A model generated the notes under the pieces. That model saw only the letters and a program-made list of their open reading frames with translations. It was not told the DNA's origin and searched no databases. Positions 35,284 to 44,870 of a DNA stretch of 64,000 bases are shown here, in pieces; positions within the stretch are counted from its first letter, which is position 1, and the number at the start of each line of letters is the position of its first letter. Origin of the DNA: Isoetes taiwanensis (taxonomy: Eukaryota > Streptophyta > Lycopodiopsida > Isoetales > Isoetaceae). The translations under genes and the position numbers were made by a program. The stretch covers positions 29,404,177 to 29,468,176 of the forward strand of contig JAJEKV010000001.1 of assembly GCA_021234155.1 (NCBI GenBank). The letters run 5' to 3'.

Positions 35284-35674
35284 TGATGCACCAGTTTAAG
35301 CCTAGATTGGTGATCCATTGTTAGTCCCGTACCCAAAAGCAAAGGATTATTTCTAAGGTATATAAAGGAGCCTAGAGGCAAAGGCCAAGCATCCACGTCA
35401 GGAGCCAAGACCACACCAACTAAGAAAAAGAGACCAAGAGAGCCCACGGCATAAGGGAATCCATGGCCCGTCAGTTTTTAGTGCTAAAAATCATAGCAAT
35501 GATGATTTCAGAGACCAAGGCAGTGCACCCGCATGGTCAGCTGAGATTTTGGGGATTAGGTAACCGAAGACTCTGAAACGGTTATCTTTTTGCTATTTTT
35601 GGGCCAGAGGCCATTGTACTATATATAGCAGAAGTTTAGACAAGTCATGGCATTTTTTGTTGCCTCGCCTCCAT
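35284..35674 (+). repeat. Left part of an older LTR-like sequence, split by the chromovirus
   Basis: Non-coding, with a TATA-like TACTATATATAGCAG at about 35617. It stops at the insertion point of the element at 35675 and resumes at 46699. The gag remnant at 47.6-48.4 kb follows in the right order and strand for this to be a 5' LTR and leader. That reading is inference; no LTR partner is in the window. Confidence 0.35.
35670..35674. other. Target-site duplication TCCAT, left
   Basis: TCCAT immediately precedes the LTR terminus TGTGACG. The same five bases follow the other terminus at 46694-46698. A 5-bp duplication is normal for Ty3/gypsy integration. Confidence 0.9.
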
Positions 35675-37320
35675 TGTGACGCTCCCTACTAAATACACGA
35701 TGCCCGGTCGTACATCTCGTAGGAAATCCCCCATCCGACCCTCTGGTCGCATGGGCGCGCCGTCTATCCCGCACCCAAGATATCCCCAGTGCGGGAAGGG
35801 GACACGGAGGTGCCTTGACGCCCTTCCCCTATGGCTCCTATAACAACGGAAGCATAACATAACCTTAGCACTAACACTAAATAATGCAATCAACTACCTC
35901 GAAGGGTAGCACATCCATACTACTACAGATACATCAAAGATACCAACATGCCGTAAAACATATGACCTCCTATCCAGGCTCAGACTCGTAAGGTAAGTAG
36001 ACTGACAGCTGGGCCTCAAGATAGAGCAGACCGAGATATAGCAATGGCGGGGCTGGCTATAGATAATGGCTAGAGTTGACCAGTCCATCCGCGCCTCTTA
36101 TGCATACTTTGCAGATTGGCTAGATCAGGCTCTAGCGTGACTATAACCTGTCGTATACGTAGTCTCTTGATATCACCCATCGAGGCTACTCTGGGTTGCA
36201 TCTCCCTGATCCGATGAGGTAGGAAGGGTTCCATCTCCCTTTCCCCCGGGCTAATGGTTCCATGGGCGGCTAGAGGATCGTGGCGACACATGATTCGTAC
36301 CCGACTGAACTGCCCAAAACAAGAGCCAGGCCAACACCTGCAACTCCTGCGGGTCAAGGCGTCGCCATTGACCCAGGAAGTGTCGGACCCATGCCCGGCC
36401 CACACGAAGTGACCGCCTATAGGCCTAGCCCACTATGGGTCCCGAGTAGCCGCGCTCAGTAGGGGCCTCCCTCCGCTTTGCCACTAGCCTCGTTGTATGG
36501 TGCTAAGTCACTCCATAGCCCCCATAGCCGGGTGGGTTCCTATACACAGGCTGCATAATAATAGGAACTAAGGGGTCTAAACTAGGAGCATCATCTAGAT
36601 AATAGCCACTAGGTCTCTACCCCCTTCCCAATACACAAGAGGTGCAACATGATCAATCAACATCGTACATCAACATAACATGATAAATAATGAAGATACA
36701 TCTAAGCCGAATCGCATGCATCTAACTTATAGTTAGGGTTCATTGATTAGGGTTTGAAACCTAGACTAGGGGTTCTAGGAAGGCTCTACTAGCAAGATAA
36801 GATACTAGGTCATCTAGAATCCTAGGTTCCAGATGATCTACCTATGAAGCTACAATGAATACCTGCTCCGGGCGAACTTTCCTCCAACTCCTGAGGTCTC
36901 CATGACTTGATGATGAGGCGAGTGTTTCCTCCTCCTTCTGATGAGCGTACTGCCTTGGGGGGGTCGATCTGAACTAGGCTGCAACGAACAGTGTTCAAAA
37001 TGGAGTTCTGAGCAAAGAACAGGTCTCAAGGCAGGTGGATCCAAAAGGTGGCCTAGGGTTAGGGTTAGGGTACTTATTGGTTAGGGTTCCATGTCACTGC
37101 CACGTGGCTCCAATGGGGTGCTTCCATGTGGTGGGTACCCACTAGGTTGAGGCCATGTGGAAATGGCCTAAAACCTAAAGTTGGCTAAGTTATGTAAATA
37201 ACTTGGCCATGCTCCCTTTTTCCACTTACTATGGTGTACAAGGCTATAATAATGGGCTTATATGACGACGGGGCCTAGAAATATACGTATTTATGACATA
37301 TATTTACGGGGAACGTCAGA
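35675..37320 (-). mobile_element. Outer chromovirus: 3' LTR
   Basis: 1646 bp. The element reads on the minus strand, so this left copy is the 3' LTR. On the plus strand it begins TGTGACGCTCCCTACTAAAT and ends CGTCAGA, the terminal CACA having mutated to CAGA (the other LTR keeps CATCACA). By eye it is about 90-93% identical to the copy starting at 41974. Both LTRs share a 111-codon minus-strand open frame (36070-36405 here), which is simply duplicated LTR sequence. Confidence 0.9.
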
Positions 37321-37331
37321 TTCTCTTCCCC
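37321..37331 (-). promoter_or_regulatory. Polypurine tract of outer chromovirus
   Basis: GGGGAAGAGAA on the minus strand, directly abutting the 3' LTR. This is the plus-strand priming site. The preceding GCTGAGGACAACATTAT is shared with the PPT region of the nested element, showing the two families are related. Confidence 0.85.
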
Positions 37332-37999
37332 GTAGGATAATGTTGTCCTCAGCATTACGGTAAGGTGACGAACCTACACTAACCCTGCAAGGTCACACAC
37401 GAATATAAAGATCTTACTTTATTGAAACAATCAACTTGCTATTTACTACTTATTAGGTACATATAGGCTATATTTATACCTATACAAAATTATATAGCCT
37501 TCACACTGTTACTTATCACAATATATCCATAACATTATCACAATAGTTATTAGGAGTTCATAGTTAAGTTTAAAATCTATGCCTCCTATCTTCTCGTAAT
37601 GTGCTCCCTCGTCCATGCTCCCTTTCACTGGCCTACACAAGTAGCACATTACATTAGTTTAGTCAATAAGTTTGTGATTTTAGGGGACCACCCCCCTTAC
37701 TACCTCCTTAGGATGCACTACTAGCTCAAGTTTACCTCTATTATCTTGCACTCCATCATGGCCCTTAGGATTTGAGCTTAGGACCATTTAAGATGATCTC
37801 ATCGCCCATGATCGGGTGTTACCTTGTACAAGATCCCCTTGATCATGTACACCCGTAGTGCCTCATGCCCCTGAGTGATGGTCTCATCATCGCCCACCAT
37901 GTTGCGCTCCTCTCACATGACCCTTCCGGTCATGCATACTCTTGGCGCGTGCTAGCCTAGAGAATGCCTCTGGAGGGTATCCCATCATCGCCTACAGTC

Positions 38000-38542
38000 C
38001 AAGATTCCCTCGTATGCACCCTACTAGCCTAGAATGCATATGCCTTCCTGCACATACACTAAGACATAATAAAGCTTTGCTAAAGCACCTGACAGATTGG
38101 CGTCGACCAATTTGGAGATGACTTGGCCATCGAATTGCTTCATGAAGTCCGGGTATTGCTTCTCTAAATCTTGTTTCAATATCCACATTTCATCTTTCAT
38201 GTCCAACTGCTTCCACTATATTGAAGGAACTGGGACCTTCCTGTCTTCTTAAATGACTTATCAAGAATTAACTCTGGAATTATCTCGATTTGCTCCTCCT
38301 TCATCTCCAACAAGGTTGGAGTCTCCATGACCTCCTCTGGGGTTGGAGTGTGCCTCTTTAACAAGCTTACGTAATAGACTTTGTGGACTTTGAGATGGGC
38401 TGGCAAATCGAGCTTGTAGGCTTGATTCCCTACTCGCTCTAAGATCTTGAAGCGTCCTGCCCATCTTGGAGAAAGCTTCTTGCAATTTCCAATTCGAAGC
38501 TTTGCTTGCTTGACTTAATCTTAAGCTAAACACTATCCCCAA
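38000..38542 (-). pseudogene. Outer chromovirus: integrase C-terminus and chromodomain, broken
   Basis: Minus-strand pieces in different frames: PTPEEVMETPTLLEMKEEQI and IIPELILDKSFKKTGRSQFL, then WILKQDLEKQYPDFMKQFDG. These match the segment linking the GPY/F region to the chromodomain, and the chromodomain end, of the nested element's intact ORF. At least two frame changes occur between 38200 and 38530. A chromodomain is thought to steer chromoviruses to heterochromatin marks. The 37332-37990 stretch downstream is non-coding. Confidence 0.7.
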
Positions 38543-39340
38543 CTTGGAACTCCCTTGCAGTTCTGTGCTTGTCGGCTAAGCTCTTCTGTCGACTTCTTGC
38601 TGCCAAAAGATAGCCTCTAACCTCTTCCACTAATTGCTGCATATCGGTCAACATTTGTTGAGAAACTTCAACTTTAGACACTAGGTTATGCCAAGTGTCT
38701 GGTATCAAGCATTGATAACCATAATTAATCATGAAGGGGGACATTTGTGAAGATTCTTGCTTGGTACTATTATCTGCAAACTCTACCAAGTAAATATAGT
38801 CACCCCATTTGGACTGCTTATTCCACACATAGTTTCTCAACATGTCTTCTAGAATTCGGTTGGTGCGCTCCGTTTGACCGTCAGTTTGGGGATGATAAGC
38901 CGTGCTCATTGACAACTTGGTCTGGATCGTGTTGAATAAGTCCTTCCAAAAGGCACTTATAAACTTGGGATCTTTATCGAAGATGATTTCCCTTGGCATC
39001 CCATGCAATCTAAATATTTCTTTTGCAAAGAGAAAGACAGTGTCCAATGCTGTATCCGTGGTTCGACATGGCAAAAAGTGAGCCATCTTAGATAACTTGT
39101 CGACCATTACCATTAAGGCATCATAGCCCCTTGCTGTTCTTGGGAGTCCGGTTATAAAATCCATGCTCACAACCTCCCACTTAGCGGTTGGCACTGCCAA
39201 GCGTTCCAAGGTTCTCGGAATTCGAAGCTGCTCAGCCTTTGTTTGTTGACATAACTGGCACTATCGAATATAGTTGGCTATGTCCTTCTTCATGCTAGGC
39301 CAATAATAACTACTTATCTTGAAGTAGGTTTTCATGAGCC
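38526..39340 (-). pseudogene. Outer chromovirus: integrase zinc finger and catalytic core
   Basis: The minus-strand frame 39209-38526 (about 227 codons) reads VVSMDFITGLPRTARGYDAL (first catalytic Asp), EIIFDKDPKFISAFWKDLF (second Asp region), and AYHPQTDGQTERTNRILEDM (Glu). This is the DDE core of a gypsy integrase. Upstream, 39380-39250 gives the HHCC finger (HDTHNSPIGGH ... CQLCQQ) with an in-frame TAG just before the first Cys. The core itself is open and has its catalytic residues, but the polyprotein is interrupted on both sides. Confidence 0.85.
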
Positions 39341-39372
39341 GTGCATGGCCGCCTATTGGGCTATTGTGAGTA

Positions 39373-39895
39373 TCATGAAGAATTGACTTCCTTATTATAG
39401 ACTATCTCAAGGTCATACTCTTCGAGGAACTCCATCCATCGCCTTTGCCTCAAATTGAGTAGTGGTTGTGTAAAAATATATTGGAGGCTTTGATGGTCGG
39501 TATCCAACTGAAATTTCCTACCAAGTAGGTAGCGCCTCCAAATACGAAGAGCTCTTACTATGGCCAATAGTTCTTGATCATGCGTTGGATAATGTTGCTC
39601 GACGTCATTCATTTTCTTAGAGTCATAGGCTACCACTCTTCCTTCTTGCATGAGAACTCCACCTGTTGCTAGCTTACTATACAAGCTTATCCTTGCTTGA
39701 GTCTGGTAGGGTGAGCACTGGTGCTGTTGTCAAGGCTTCCTTGAGCTTTTCAAAAGAAGCTTGAACGTTCTCTAGCCAATGTGCCCCCCAATCTTTTACC
39801 TTGACATTCTTGGCGAGGTCCAACAAAGGGGATGCCCACTTAGCAAAATCACTTACAAACTTCATGTAGTAGTCTGCTAATCGAAAGATTCTCAC
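39373..39895 (-). pseudogene. Outer chromovirus: RNase H domain
   Basis: Two overlapping minus-strand frames, 39895-39677 and 39684-39373, read DWGAHWLENVQASFEKLKEA and LTTAPVLTLPD, then GGVLMQEGRVVAYDSKKMND, EQHYPTHDQELLAIVRALRI and FQLDTDHQSLQYIFTQPLL. This is the RT connection and gypsy RNase H. A frameshift between them (about 39680) removes the usual 'F...TDAS' start of RNase H. Confidence 0.8.
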
Positions 39896-39919
39896 TTCCG
39901 AGACGTTCTTCGGAGCCGG

Positions 39920-40661
39920 TCAATCTACTATAGTTTTTATCTTTGACGGGTCCGTCGCTATTCCTTCGGTTGACACAACATGTCCAAGGTACTCAACTTT
40001 GGTTGTAGCAAAATGGCACTTAGAAAGCTTGCCAAACAAGCGATGCCATCTTAGCTTCTCCAAGACTTTCCTTAAATGTGCTATGTGTTCTTCTATTGAT
40101 TTGCTATAGATGAGGATGTCGTCGAATAAGATGACGAAGAACTCATCCAAGAACTCTCTGAAGATGTTGTTCATTAGCCATAAATGTTGCTGGGGCATTT
40201 GATAAGCCGAAAGGCATGACTGAAAATTCGTAGTGCCCATACCGCATTCTAAAGGCGGTCTTATGAATGTCTTCTTCATTGATTCTTATCTGATGGTAGC
40301 CTGATCTCAAGTCTATCTTAGAAAAAACTTTTGCACCTTGGAATTGATCCATCATATCATCTGCCCTAGACAAAGCGTATTTGTTCTTTACCATCTGCTT
40401 GTTCAACTGATGGTAGTCTACACATATCCTTAGACTTCCATCCTTCTTCTTTACAAAGAGAATGGGTGCCCCAAAGGGTGATATGCTTGCCCTGATGAAT
40501 TCGAGTTCAAGCAATCCTTGCAATTGCTTCTTGAGCTCAACTAGCTCTGGGGTGCTCATCTTGTAGGGGGCCTTGCTGGTAGGCTTAACATCTGGTGCTA
40601 GTGTGATCTCACACTCCACGCCCCTAGAGGGTGGCAACTCACGAATTTCATCCAGAAACAC
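39920..40661 (-). pseudogene. Outer chromovirus: reverse transcriptase
   Basis: The minus-strand frame 40661-40143 has [40 protein letters not shown] and [20 protein letters not shown]. After a frame change near 40170, the frame to 39920 has VILFDDILIYSKSIEEHIAH (the YxDD box, here FDD) and YLGHVVSTEGIATDP. All RT motifs are present in order, but the domain is split across frames, and a TGA lies near 39918. Confidence 0.85.
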
Positions 40662-40687
40662 ATCATGGAACTCCTTGATTAGCCTTG

Positions 40688-41119
40688 CTACTGGCTGGGC
40701 AACTGATTCAAGCTTGGCTCCCTTTGCTTTTCCTGACCTGGCTCAATCGCCTCTAGTCTAAAGATATATTCCACCTTGTCCTTCATTAAGCTTTTGTGCA
40801 ATTGCTCCAAAGAGATACATTGCATGGCTGAAAGGACTTTCTTACCTTTGATTACAAAGCGATTCTCGTTGGATGTTGTGATGGAGATTTCGTGCTTGTC
40901 ACAGTCAATCATGGCTTTAGCTGGCTTCAAAAATTCCATTTCCACTATGAGATCATATTTACCAATATCCATTACCTCTGCTCCCATAGTCCATTTGGTT
41001 CCACTGAGGTCTATATCAAAGTTAATTCTCTTTCCCTTGATGTGGGGAATTGCACCACTTGCCATACTGACCGCCCTGGGTTTGGACTTAAGGGTCTTGT
41101 TCTTCATTAAGGCGGCCAA
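40688..41119 (-). pseudogene. Outer chromovirus: protease region
   Basis: About 140 minus-strand codons directly before RT. They contain GKYDLIVEMEFLKPAKAMID, aligning with the DVILGMDWL...AxID segment of gypsy retropepsin-like proteases, followed by a linker into RT. The catalytic DTG/DSG is not visible and would lie at or beyond the upstream edge, where coding resemblance stops near 41119. Confidence 0.6.
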
Positions 41120-41960
41120 CCTGGGAGCAGGGTTCGAAAAACTTTCTAAGCCTTACCAGACAATTTGCTGCCTATAGATAAGACGTACCAGATTTAATAT
41201 AGAACAAGACTTGGATATACTGGATTTTACACTAAACTAAGGACGAACAAAAAGTTTATTAATCAGCAAGAATAAGTACAAAATAAATATTTCTCATCTA
41301 GTTGTGTAAGCACAAGAGGGTGCTGCTGGAACACGAGCCTGCGACACCATGTGCTTACTCCATACTAGATAAGCAAAAGGAGATAAGGCTCTGCTTAAGA
41401 GTCTAACCGCATTGAACCTGTAACGGCATCATGTTCCAGTAACTAGACAATCTGCATAGGAAACATTCTATAGTAGAGATCATGCACCATTTCCGGAATG
41501 CTTTTGGGATTTTCACGAAAATATTCCCGCGCAATAGGGGGCAAAATAATAACTAAATAATTAACGGCTTACAATGAAAGTTTTCACCCACAACAAGATG
41601 AACAGATAAGCTCTGGCACAAACCATCATCTTATTTTGGTCTTATCATTATATATAGATTATTAAAATTCGAATTGTCAATTATGGACTTGCGCCATTTT
41701 CCACCCGGGTCTCGGATTAGGATGATTCTTCAACCCATTTTGGGTGAAATGTGATGCTCATGCATCATTTTCACTCCAATCTTACTAGAATGTTAGGCTC
41801 TATAATTTAGCCTAACTTTATGACCCCACTACTTAGGAGAAAAATTTTCTCCATCTTTCGAGGTTCAATGCTGGAATTTCCATTCCATGCTCTATTAGGT
41901 CGGCTAAACTACTTAGTCAGGGATATGGTCAGTGCTAGCTCTTGATCAATCAAGAACATT
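41120..41960 (-). other. Outer chromovirus leader; gag missing
   Basis: About 840 bases between the primer binding site and the protease. No gag-like frame or CCHC zinc knuckle is seen on the minus strand. The space is too small for the usual gag, so gag has been deleted or replaced. The element could not have moved without help from another copy. Confidence 0.6.
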
Positions 41961-41972
41961 GCTCTGATACCA
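41961..41972 (-). promoter_or_regulatory. Primer binding site (initiator Met tRNA)
   Basis: The minus strand reads TGGTATCAGAGC, one base inside the 5' LTR. This is complementary to the 3' end of plant initiator methionine tRNA and is the standard PBS of many plant LTR retrotransposons. It fixes the element's orientation and the LTR border. Confidence 0.93.
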
Positions 41973-41973
41973 T

Positions 41974-43336
41974 TGTGACGCTCCCTACTAAATATACGAT
42001 GCCCGGTCGTACATCTCATAGGAAATCCCCCATCCAGCCCTCTGGTCGCATAGGCCCTTCATCTATCCCGCACCCAAAATATCCCCAGTGCGGGAAGGGG
42101 ACACTGAGGTGCCTTGACGCCCTTCTCCTATGGGCTCCTATAATAGCGGAAGCATAACATAACGTCAACACTAACACTAAATAATACAATCGCTACCTCG
42201 AAGGGTAGCACATCCATACTACTACAGATACATCAAAGATACCAACATGCCGTAAAACATATGACCTCCTACTCAGGCGTAGACTCGTAAGGTAAGTAGA
42301 CTGATATCTAGGCCTCAAGATAGAGCAGACTGAGATATGGCAATGGCGTGGCTAGCTATAGACAATGGCTAGGGTTGACCACTCCATCCGCCCCTCCTGT
42401 GAGTACTTTGCAGACTGACTATGTCAGGCTCTGGCATGTCTATAACCTCCCGGATACGTAGTCTCTTGGTATCACTCACCGAGACTATTTCGAGTTGCAT
42501 CTCCCCAATCTGATGAGGAAGGAAGGGTTTCATCTCCCCTTCCCGAGGTCTAGTGGTTCCATGGGCGGCTAGAGGATCGTGGCGACACACGATTCGTACC
42601 CGACTGGACTCCCCAAAACAAGAGCTAGGCCAACAGCTGCAACTCCTGAGGATCCGGGCGACACCATTGACCCAGGAAGTGTCAGACCCATACCCGGCCC
42701 ACACGAAGTGGCCGACTACAGGCCTAGCCCACTATGGGTCCCCAATAGCCGCGCTCAGCAGGAACCTCCCTCCGCTTTACCACTAGCGTCGTTGTATGGT
42801 GCTAAGTCACTCCATAGCCCCCGTAGCCGGGGTGGGTTCCTATGCACAGACCGCATAATAATAGGAACTAAGGGGTCTAAACTAGGAACATCATCTAGAT
42901 AATAGCCACTAAGTCTCTACCCCCTTCCCAATACACAAGAGGTGCAACACGATCAACCAACATCGTACATCAACATAACATGATAAATAATGAAGATACA
43001 TCTAAGCCTAATCACATGCATCTAACTTACAGCGAGGGTTCATGATTAGCATTCCAAACCTAGATTATGGGTTCTAGGAAGGCTCTACTAGCAAGATAAG
43101 ATAATAGGTCATATGGAATCCTAGGTTCGAGATGATCTACCTATGAAGCTACTATGAATACCTGCTCCTGGGGTCTCCATGACTTGATGATGAGTCGAGT
43201 GATTCCTCTTCCTTCTGATGAGCGTACTGCCTTGGGGCGGTCGATCTGAGCTACGCCGCAATGAATGGTGTTTGAAACGGAGTTCCGAGCGAAGAACAGG
43301 CCTCAAGGTTGGTGGAGCCAAAAAATGGTCTAGGGT
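41974..43336 (-). mobile_element. Outer chromovirus: 5' LTR, left piece
   Basis: It starts TGTGACGCTCCCTACTAAAT, collinear with 35675 onward, and is interrupted after TCTAGGGT (43329-43336) by the nested element. It resumes at 46428. The corresponding uninterrupted sequence in the other LTR is at about 37053-37062. Confidence 0.9.
43332..43336. other. Target-site duplication AGGGT of nested element, left
   Basis: AGGGT precedes TGTGACG at 43337, and the same AGGGT follows CGTCACA at 46428-46432. Removing the insert and one copy restores collinearity with the undisturbed LTR at 35675-37320. Confidence 0.92.
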
Positions 43337-43683
43337 TGTGACGCTCCCCGAACATATACGGCGCTCGGTCGTATACATACGGGGACTTTCCCCTCCCATG
43401 GCAACCATCTCGCCGTGAGCAGGGCCCTTCGTCTAATTCGGGCCATCTATGGAAAGATGCTCGAGTGAAGGACACGAAGGGGTCATTCGGCCCACGCCTT
43501 CAATGGGGCTCCTACGTCGCGGAAGCGTGAATACAAGGTTAGCATACAACATAATCATAACATAAATACCACCACGAAGGGTGGCACATCCATCCAACTG
43601 ATAATAACAGAGAAGATACATTTAAATACTAGAGAAAAAAAACACCCCAAACCCATGGTTCTACCCCGGCTCAGACTCCAGTG
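43337..43683 (-). mobile_element. Nested chromovirus: inverted copy of its own LTR end
   Basis: 347 bp beginning TGTGACGCTCCCCGAACATA. It is the reverse complement of 46082-46427 with about eight substitutions and one single-base gap, roughly 97-98% identical. It is therefore the terminal (U5) part of the LTR in inverted orientation, placed where a 5' LTR should be. It ends at CCAGTG (43678-43683), where internal coding sequence starts. Most differences are transitions. Confidence 0.92.
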
Positions 43684-44353
43684 GCGTCAGAAGAGTGTAG
43701 CGGATAAGCACAGAACCCCACGAGTCTTCCACGTGGGCGAATCAGTTTGGCTTAAGATTAAGGTAAAACAAGCCAAGCTTAAGATTGGTAACTGCAAGAA
43801 GCTGGCATCCAGATGGGCTGGGCCGTTCAAAATCATTGAACGTGTTGGAGAACAGGCATATCGCTTGGATTTGCCACACCGCTTGAAGATCCACAAGGTC
43901 TTCCACGTGAGTCTTCTGAAACAACACACCCCAGATCCAGAGGAGATCTTGGATATACCCACCCTTCTTGAAATGACCGAAGAGCATCTAGATATAGTGC
44001 CTGAAGCTCTTCTCGATCGAGCCTATAAGCAGACCAGAAGGAGTCAAATGCTGCAATACTTGGTTAAGTGGAAACACTTGCCAGTTGAGGATGCTACGTG
44101 GGTGATGAAGATAGACCTTGAGAAGCACTATCCGGACTTCATGCGGGAATCTCAGGGCCGCACCATCAACGATGCTATCAACCCCGCACCCGGCGGTAAG
44201 CTTCAAGGCTTGGTTCGCCGAGAATCATGCAGTAGAGGGGTAGACGCATCGTGGTTACTAATAGTTACCGATGATGAGATCACCTTCGTGTTCTCTAGGA
44301 CGTGGTGTATTGTCAATGTCGGCATGACCGCGAAGTGCTTGGGAAGCATGTAG
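43655..44353 (+). CDS. Nested chromovirus: intact integrase C-terminus + chromodomain ORF
   Basis: 232 codons, uninterrupted. The first ten or so codons (MVLPRLRLQW) lie in the inverted LTR piece. From RQKSVADKHR the frame is genuine polyprotein, corresponding to the end of integrase in the outer element. It contains the GPY/F module (SRWAGPFKIIERVGEQAYRL), VFHVSLLKQHTPDPEEI, and a chromodomain (SQMLQYLVKWKHLPVEDATW then DLEKHYPDFM). The integrase core, RT, protease and gag are absent. Codons after about 200 have no known match and may be the natural tail. The start is new: the ATG was gained by the rearrangement. Expression is unproven. Confidence 0.8.
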   Translation: MVLPRLRLQWRQKSVADKHRTPRVFHVGESVWLKIKVKQAKLKIGNCKKLASRWAGPFKIIERVGEQAYRLDLPHRLKIHKVFHVSLLKQHTPDPEEILDIPTLLEMTEEHLDIVPEALLDRAYKQTRRSQMLQYLVKWKHLPVEDATWVMKIDLEKHYPDFMRESQGRTINDAINPAPGGKLQGLVRRESCSRGVDASWLLIVTDDEITFVFSRTWCIVNVGMTAKCLGSM

Positions 44354-44857
44354 TTAATAGGCCGCGTTCATCTCGGCTATAATGGGAACTTAACCATTCC
44401 TTACGCCGCAATGAATTGCCAACCATAGGTATGATAGGTTCCCTTGTAGATAGGTTTCTCTTTTATTTCTTATAGGGGGTGGTCCCTTCAACCACAACCT
44501 ATTTATCTTATCTATATATACTGATGTATTGACATGTGCAGGCCAGTGAGCAGTACGTGACCTGCCCATGTATAGAGGCTTGCTGATGGCCCGACTTTTC
44601 CAGTTTTATCTTGTCTACATGTGTTACCTTTTTGTTACTGTGATGTTTGATATCGGACTTCGGTCCTTAAACCTTCTTATGATAAGTATGTCAAATGCAC
44701 TTTGGTGCTTAAACTCTTACATGTTTTAAGCTTTAATGTTATTACCTTCGGAAATAAGGAATTACCTTCCTTTTTATGTATACTTTTTTCTATTGTAGTT
44801 CTTCGATTAACCGTCACTTGTTTAGCTAACCCCCATGCTGAGGACAACATTATTTCT
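44354..44857 (+). other. Nested chromovirus: 3' untranslated internal region
   Basis: About 500 non-coding bases between the ORF stop and the polypurine tract. Near its end CATGCTGAGGACAACATTAT matches the outer element just upstream of its PPT. Confidence 0.7.
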
Positions 44858-44870
44858 AAGGGGGGGAGAA
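44858..44870 (+). promoter_or_regulatory. Polypurine tract of nested chromovirus
   Basis: AAGGGGGGGAGAA immediately before the LTR start TGTGACG at 44871. It shows that the element reads on the plus strand and that the LTR on the right is the 3' LTR. Confidence 0.9.

Noticed and set aside
36070-36405. 111-codon minus-strand ORF, with a twin at 42369-42704, as a conserved gene
   Set aside because: The two are the same place in the two LTRs of one element; their similarity is LTR duplication, and there is no domain.
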